A program made the position numbers and the translations under genes. From NCBI GenBank assembly GCA_043421945.1, contig JBHOGO010000020.1, forward strand, positions 1 through 58,506: a DNA stretch of 58,506 nt, given 5' to 3'. This stretch comes from Thaumasiovibrio sp043421945 (GTDB lineage Bacteria; Pseudomonadota; Gammaproteobacteria; Enterobacterales; Vibrionaceae). Of this stretch, positions 53,946 to 58,506 are shown in pieces. The stretch's first letter is position 1; each line of letters begins with the position of its first letter. Below the pieces are notes generated by a model. The model saw only the letters and a program-made list of their open reading frames with translations, was not told the DNA's origin and ran no database searches.

Positions 53946-54398
53946 CCCGAAGCCAAGTCGTTAGATGTATACAGGTTATCACATCGCGGAGATTCAACAA
54001 ATGTCATAAAGATTAAATTATAGTGCGAATCAATATCTTAAATTACAAACACTCTTAAAAAAAAGACAGTTGCCTTATGACTTTTACTGTATGAGATCAG
54101 CTATTTCATGAGTCTGTCATCAATCCCTACAGGGGAAACAATCACACAAAGAAATCCTTTCTGGTAAGATTAATGTTTCATAATACTACTTAGCCTCTAT
54201 AAGCTTTTTTTTGCATCCGTGACATTTACATACAAGAACAAAGCGCTATAAACTAAAAATAACTGCACTTTCATAACGTTTACTCTACGAAATTAACAAC
54301 AACTTAAGCGCGTAAAGTTACGTAATGATCAGTTTCAAGAAAGCTATTATGCTGTAAACTAAACCATTCATTGCTAATATTCATCAAGGACTGTATCC
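53946..54398. other. nudF-tolC divergent region
   Basis: These 453 AT-rich nt should hold the promoters of nudF and tolC. I see no gene or convincing consensus promoter. Short T- and A-runs are present but no clear stem. Confidence 0.5.
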
Positions 54399-55700
54399 AT
54401 GAATAAGTTATTGCCACTCGTCATTAGTATCACTCTGGGTGGTGTAAGTCACTTCGCTCTGGCTGACGATATTGCAACAATTTACCAGCAAGCCAAACAG
54501 AATGACCCTCAACTGCTGTCGGCTGCTGCTAGCAAGGATGCAGCATTTGAAGCTATCAACAGCTCAAGAAGCGCGCTCCTTCCGCAGATTAGTTTAACTG
54601 GTGGGTATAACATTACCCGCAGTGATGTCGATAGCCGTGACAGCGACGTATTAAATGTAGGCGTAGGTCTGACGCAACAAGTCTTCAACCGAACAAGTTG
54701 GATTAATTTAGATGTAGCTGAAATGACAGCGCGTCAAAGTGATGCTGCTTATGCCGCAACACAACAAGGCTTAATCCTTCGCGTCTCTAGCGCTTATTTT
54801 GAAGTGCTTAGTGCACTTGATAGCCTTGAGTTTGTTCGTGCAGAAAAAGCCGCTGTAGGCCGCCAATTGGAGCAAACTCAACAGCGCTTTGAAGTCGGCT
54901 TGTCAGCCATTACCGATGTACATGATGCTCAAGCGGAGTACGATAGTGTTCTTGCGAACGAAATCTTAGCTGAAAATGAGTTAGTCAATAGTTATGAAGG
55001 GCTTCGTGAAATCACAGGCCAAGAGCATACCTCTTTAGATGTTTTAGATACGTCACGCTTCAGTGCTAGCCGTCCAGACAGCTCAGTGAACGATCTACTT
55101 CAATCTGCTCAAGAGCAAAACTTGGTACTACTTGCTGGCCGTATTGCACAAGACATCTCTCGTGAAAGTATCGGACTCGCTCAAGACTCTCGTTTACCGA
55201 CAATCAGTTTTTCTGCCGGTTACGACTACGCAAACCTCGATAGTGCAGCGACATACGATGATTATAACGACTTCACAGCTGGCTTGAATCTAAGTATGCC
55301 ACTCTATACAGGTGGTGGTACCACATCACAAATTAAACAAGCTCAATATGGTTATGTGGCGGCAAGCCAAGACTTGGAAGAGAGCTATCGTGGCGTTGTG
55401 CGTGATGTTCGTGCTTACTACAACAACATCAATGCCAGCATTGGTAGCCTACGCGCTTATGAGCAGACCGTCATCTCGGCACGTTCAGCACTAGAAGCGA
55501 CGGAAGCAGGCTTCGATGTGGGAACACGTACGATTGTTGATGTTTTAGACTCAACCCGTCGTCTTTATGATGCTAACCGTAACCTGTCGAGTGCCCGTTA
55601 TAATTATATCCTTAGCACCCTTCAGCTTAAGCAAGCCGTCGGTAACTTAAGCGAACAAGATGTCATTGATATCAATGCCGGTTTAATCACTGCAAAATGA
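54399..55700 (+). CDS. tolC: Outer-membrane channel TolC
   Basis: TolC forms the trimeric outer-membrane tunnel for RND efflux and type I secretion. A signal peptide (1-22, ending FALADD) is followed by two tandem outer-membrane efflux repeats (about 25-215 and 230-425). Conserved helices include EAINSSRSALLPQISLTGGY and the mirror NLSMPLYTGGGTTSQIKQAQY. The 433 residues lack the extended E. coli C-terminal tail, as in other Vibrio. Monocistronic with a strong terminator. Confidence 0.95.
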   Translation: MNKLLPLVISITLGGVSHFALADDIATIYQQAKQNDPQLLSAAASKDAAFEAINSSRSALLPQISLTGGYNITRSDVDSRDSDVLNVGVGLTQQVFNRTSWINLDVAEMTARQSDAAYAATQQGLILRVSSAYFEVLSALDSLEFVRAEKAAVGRQLEQTQQRFEVGLSAITDVHDAQAEYDSVLANEILAENELVNSYEGLREITGQEHTSLDVLDTSRFSASRPDSSVNDLLQSAQEQNLVLLAGRIAQDISRESIGLAQDSRLPTISFSAGYDYANLDSAATYDDYNDFTAGLNLSMPLYTGGGTTSQIKQAQYGYVAASQDLEESYRGVVRDVRAYYNNINASIGSLRAYEQTVISARSALEATEAGFDVGTRTIVDVLDSTRRLYDANRNLSSARYNYILSTLQLKQAVGNLSEQDVIDINAGLITAK

Positions 55701-55746
55701 TTTTAAATAAAGTGAGTGTGACTTACATTTCACTTCATTAGGGATC

Positions 55747-55775
55747 AAAAAAGGCACCGTTTAGGTGCCTTTTTT
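55747..55775 (+). terminator. tolC terminator
   Basis: AAAAAAGGCACC and GGTGCCTTTTTT pair around GTTTA. Confidence 0.85.
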
Positions 55776-55862
55776 ATCTCTTTTATACCACTCTAGATAA
55801 GGTTATGTTTCAAACTCAACCTTATGACAAGTCGCTAGTTTAAGCACTAGTATTTTGCCTAA

Positions 55863-57293
55863 TTAGCCTTTGCCACTTCGAATCGCTTCGATAATCTTAC
55901 TCGTTGAGCAGCCATCTTCAAAGTTAAGAACAAGCACTTCACCACCCGCAGCGATCACTTCGACACCACCCGCAATCTCTTCAGGTTTGTAATCACCACC
56001 TTTCACTAGACGAGTAGGAAGGATTTCACTAATTAAACGTTGAGGCGTCTCTTCTGAGAAAGGTACGACCCAATCAACACTGCCCAGCCCGGCAAGAACC
56101 GCCATACGACGATCAACAGCGTTCACTGGACGACCCGGTCCTTTTAGGATCTTGACAGATTCATCGGTATTCACTGCAACAATCAAGCGATCTCCGAGTT
56201 TAGCCGCTTCATTGAGGTACGATACATGCCCAGCATGTAGGATGTCGAAACACCCATTCGTCATCACAACCGTCTCACCACGCTTACGTGCCTCGGCAAC
56301 AACTACTTTTAATGCAGACTCAGCAATAACCCCAAAACCCGTCTCCTGACTGCCATGCACAGCTTCTGCTAATTCGATGGTAGACACGGTTGATGTACCG
56401 AGCTTACCAACGACAACACCTGCTGCTGCATTTGCAAGCACACATGCCTCTTCATAAGATTTTCCTGCCGCCAATGACGATGCTAATACGGAAATAACCG
56501 TATCCCCAGCACCGGTCACATCAAACACTTCTTGTGCTTGTGTCGGCAAATGGAATGGAGCAGCGTCTTTTTGTATCAAGGTCATGCCGTGCTCAGAACG
56601 CGTTACAAGCAGCGCTTCTAAGTCAAACTGATCAAGCAATGTTAAGCCTTTCTCAACGATGTCTTCATCACCGTTGGTCTTACCGACAACCGCTTCAAAT
56701 TCTGACAAGTTAGGTGTTAACAGTGTCGCACCACGGTAGCGCTCAAAATCAGATCCTTTTGGATCAACCAATACAGGCACATTGGCAGCTTTTGCTGCTG
56801 TGATCATACTTTGAACGTGCTCAAGCGCGCCTTTAGCGTAATCAGAAAGAATGACGACTTTTGCATGACTTAACCCCGCCACCACTGGAGGGACAACATC
56901 CTGTTGAGGGACGTTATGAAAGCCTTCTTCAAAATCGAGGCGTATCAGCTGCTGACCACGACTCATCACCCGTAACTTGGTGATCGTCGGATAGCCTTCA
57001 AGACCAATAAAGTCACAATGAACATTCAACGACGTCAACGTCTGACTCAATGCATCTGCAGCTTCATCTTTTCCTGTTAGTCCAATCAGATGTGCATGGC
57101 CACCTAATGCAGCAATATTCATTGCCACATTTGCCGCTCCACCTGGTCGCTCTTCTATCTGATCCACTTTCACCACCGGTACAGGGGCTTCAGGGGAAAT
57201 TCGACCTGTAGGCCCTGTCCAGTAGCGGTCTAACATTACATCACCAACTACAAGTACAGAGGCAAGATCATAATCAGGCAGAGTCAGTTTCAT
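55863..57293 (-). CDS. hldE: Bifunctional heptose kinase/adenylyltransferase HldE
   Basis: HldE phosphorylates D-glycero-D-manno-heptose-7-phosphate and then adenylylates the 1-phosphate for LPS core synthesis. The N-terminal ribokinase-like domain (about 1-318) has GGAANVAMNIAALGG and the active DVTGAGDTVISVLA. The C-terminal nucleotidyltransferase domain (about 344-476) has TNGCFDILHAGHVSYL with the HxGH motif. The 476 residues match E. coli's 477. It is divergent from the lipid A acyltransferase gene, with about 130 nt between. Confidence 0.96.
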   Translation of the reverse strand: MKLTLPDYDLASVLVVGDVMLDRYWTGPTGRISPEAPVPVVKVDQIEERPGGAANVAMNIAALGGHAHLIGLTGKDEAADALSQTLTSLNVHCDFIGLEGYPTITKLRVMSRGQQLIRLDFEEGFHNVPQQDVVPPVVAGLSHAKVVILSDYAKGALEHVQSMITAAKAANVPVLVDPKGSDFERYRGATLLTPNLSEFEAVVGKTNGDEDIVEKGLTLLDQFDLEALLVTRSEHGMTLIQKDAAPFHLPTQAQEVFDVTGAGDTVISVLASSLAAGKSYEEACVLANAAAGVVVGKLGTSTVSTIELAEAVHGSQETGFGVIAESALKVVVAEARKRGETVVMTNGCFDILHAGHVSYLNEAAKLGDRLIVAVNTDESVKILKGPGRPVNAVDRRMAVLAGLGSVDWVVPFSEETPQRLISEILPTRLVKGGDYKPEEIAGGVEVIAAGGEVLVLNFEDGCSTSKIIEAIRSGKG

Positions 57294-57421
57294 TTTTCTC
57301 TCCGAAATTCAGAAAACTAGGCGAGTGTACCATATCACTATCTTGCATGAAGGCTGACGCTACCATTCATGCGTAATTCCTTTACAATACAAGGCTAATT
57401 TTAACTCAAGACAGCGATATT

Positions 57422-58375
57422 ATGCCTATGAGCAAATACTCATCACCGCGATTTCATATCGGGCTACTTCATCCACGATACTGGCTGGTTTGGTTCGGCA
57501 TGGCGATCATGTATCTGATCTCTTGGCTTCCATACCCTGTGTTATTCCAATTGGGTAAAGGGCTTGGTCACCTCATGATGAAAATCATGAGTAAGCGCCT
57601 CTATGTCGCGCAGCGCAACCTTGAGCTTTGCTTCCCTGAGTTTAGTCGTGAAAAAATCGATCAACTAGTCAAAGAAAATACTGAAAATAGTGGTCTTGCT
57701 ATTATTGAAACCTGTATCGCTTGGTTTTGGCCTGCATGGCGATTACGTCGCTTAGTTGATGTCCGAGGTATGGATAAAGTGACGGCTGAAATGAAAAATG
57801 GCCGTGGCGTTATCCTACTCGCTTATCACAATCTCAACTTGGAGATTTGCGCTCGCGCCCTAGGCTCTGAAGAGCCAGGATGGGGGGTGTATCGCCCTAA
57901 TAACAACGCGGCATTTGACTATATCCAGTACCGTGGTCGTGTGCAGGTTAACCGCGGCATGATACACAAGCGCGATGTACGCGGCATGATTGAGGCTTTG
58001 TCTAATGGTGGTGCCTTGTGGTATATGCCCGATCATGACTACGGAAAGCGTCGTTCCGTCTTTGTGCCCTACTTCGCCGTTCAAGAGGCATGTACCACAA
58101 CAGGTACATCAATACTCGCAGACGCCTCTAACGCCGCACTCGCTTCCTTTAGCTTTCGACGTAAGCCGAATAACCGTGGCTACCTATGCGAAGTTGAACT
58201 TGTAGAGGACTTTCCCTATGGCGATGAAGAGGCAGCAGCAGCGAAGGTCAATAGTGTGATTGAAGCAGCGATTCGAAAAGCGCCTGGCGAATATATGTGG
58301 CTTCACCGTCGCTTTAAAACCCGACCAGATGGTCAGACTAGTTTATATGACGACAGGGACCCGCGCACCAAATAA
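57422..58375 (+). CDS. lpxL: Lipid A biosynthesis acyltransferase (LpxL type)
   Basis: This inner-membrane enzyme transfers a fatty acyl chain from acyl-ACP to Kdo2-lipid IVA. The catalytic H-x4-E motif is AYHNLNLE. An N-terminal membrane segment (about 23-40), the VYRPNNNAAFDYIQYRGR block and the MWLHRRFKTRP end are all typical. The 317 residues suit LpxL or LpxP; the two cannot be told apart here. The start could also be the ATG at 57428. Confidence 0.85.
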   Translation: MPMSKYSSPRFHIGLLHPRYWLVWFGMAIMYLISWLPYPVLFQLGKGLGHLMMKIMSKRLYVAQRNLELCFPEFSREKIDQLVKENTENSGLAIIETCIAWFWPAWRLRRLVDVRGMDKVTAEMKNGRGVILLAYHNLNLEICARALGSEEPGWGVYRPNNNAAFDYIQYRGRVQVNRGMIHKRDVRGMIEALSNGGALWYMPDHDYGKRRSVFVPYFAVQEACTTTGTSILADASNAALASFSFRRKPNNRGYLCEVELVEDFPYGDEEAAAAKVNSVIEAAIRKAPGEYMWLHRRFKTRPDGQTSLYDDRDPRTK

Positions 58376-58413
58376 ACATGATAATAAAAACCCCATCAGA
58401 TAAGCATTAAAAA

Positions 58414-58433
58414 AGGCGTGGTTAACCACGCCT
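58414..58433. terminator. Palindromic terminator after lpxL
   Basis: AGGCGTGGTTAACCACGCCT is a perfect 20-bp palindrome preceded by an A-run. Leftward it would give a good terminator; rightward there is no T-run. Confidence 0.5.
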
Positions 58434-58446
58434 CAGATTGCTGACG

Positions 58447-58477
58447 AACCCCACTTTTCGAAGTGGGGTTCTCTTTT
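58447..58477 (+). terminator. Terminator with UUCG tetraloop
   Basis: AACCCCACTT and AAGTGGGGTT form a perfect 10-bp stem closed by TTCG, followed by CTCTTTT. The UUCG loop is unusually stable. Confidence 0.8.
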
Positions 58478-58506
58478 ATGAGCGGCCGTAGGCCGCGATC
58501 GCGATA

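Noticed and set aside
58482..58496. GCGGCC/GGCCGC inverted repeat at the window end
   Set aside because: Short, no T-run, and its context lies outside the window.

Overview
The window is chromosomal DNA of a marine gammaproteobacterium, almost certainly of the family Vibrionaceae. The evidence is protein type and gene order. A long chitin-utilisation block (ChiS-type hybrid kinase, chitooligosaccharide-binding protein, ABC transporter, GH9, glucosamine kinase, GH20, chitobiose phosphorylase, hexose-phosphate mutase) follows tyrS/M23 peptidase/erpA/hemL/rsmC in the order I recall for Vibrio cholerae VC0631-VC0611. I cannot fix the genus or species without a search.

Layout. (1) 1-7.1 kb: tyrS(-), an M23 endopeptidase, erpA(-), hemL, a PerM-type membrane protein and rsmC. 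(2) 7.3-26.1 kb: the chitin sensor kinase chiS, an 890-nt gene-poor region with a CRP-like site and TGACGWTTT repeats, then a nine-gene (+)-strand operon. The operon imports chitooligosaccharides and degrades them in the cytoplasm: the ABC transporter delivers (GlcNAc)n, GH20 trims longer chains, ChbP phosphorolyses chitobiose to GlcNAc and GlcNAc-1-P, and the mutase makes GlcNAc-6-P. GH9 plus glucosamine kinase would handle deacetylated units. (3) 26.1-28.2 kb: a small lipoprotein, a decayed YtcJ-like amidohydrolase and an orphan membrane protein, apparently where two ancestral gene-order blocks meet. (4) 28.3-36.6 kb: tRNA-Leu(CAA), an RDD protein, lptG/lptF(-), and pepA-holC-valS. (5) 36.9-44.9 kb: a Fur-box-preceded DUF2061 gene, a MarR-GNAT fusion behind a 36-bp perfect palindrome, rraB, arcA, argF, the attenuator-controlled pyrBI pair and a Dph6-like ATP pyrophosphatase. 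(6) 45.0-58.4 kb: ridA, idi, plsC, the parC and parE-yqiA-cpdA-DUF1249-nudF cluster, divergent tolC, hldE, and an LpxL-type lipid A acyltransferase.

Most of the window is core or conserved metabolic DNA. I did not find a defence system, prophage, integron or CRISPR array. The observations most worth a second look are regulatory: the MarR-GNAT palindrome, the consensus Fur box before a DUF2061 gene, the reiterative-initiation-like pyrB leader, the long chb upstream region, and a terminator on the strand opposite pyrI/dph6.
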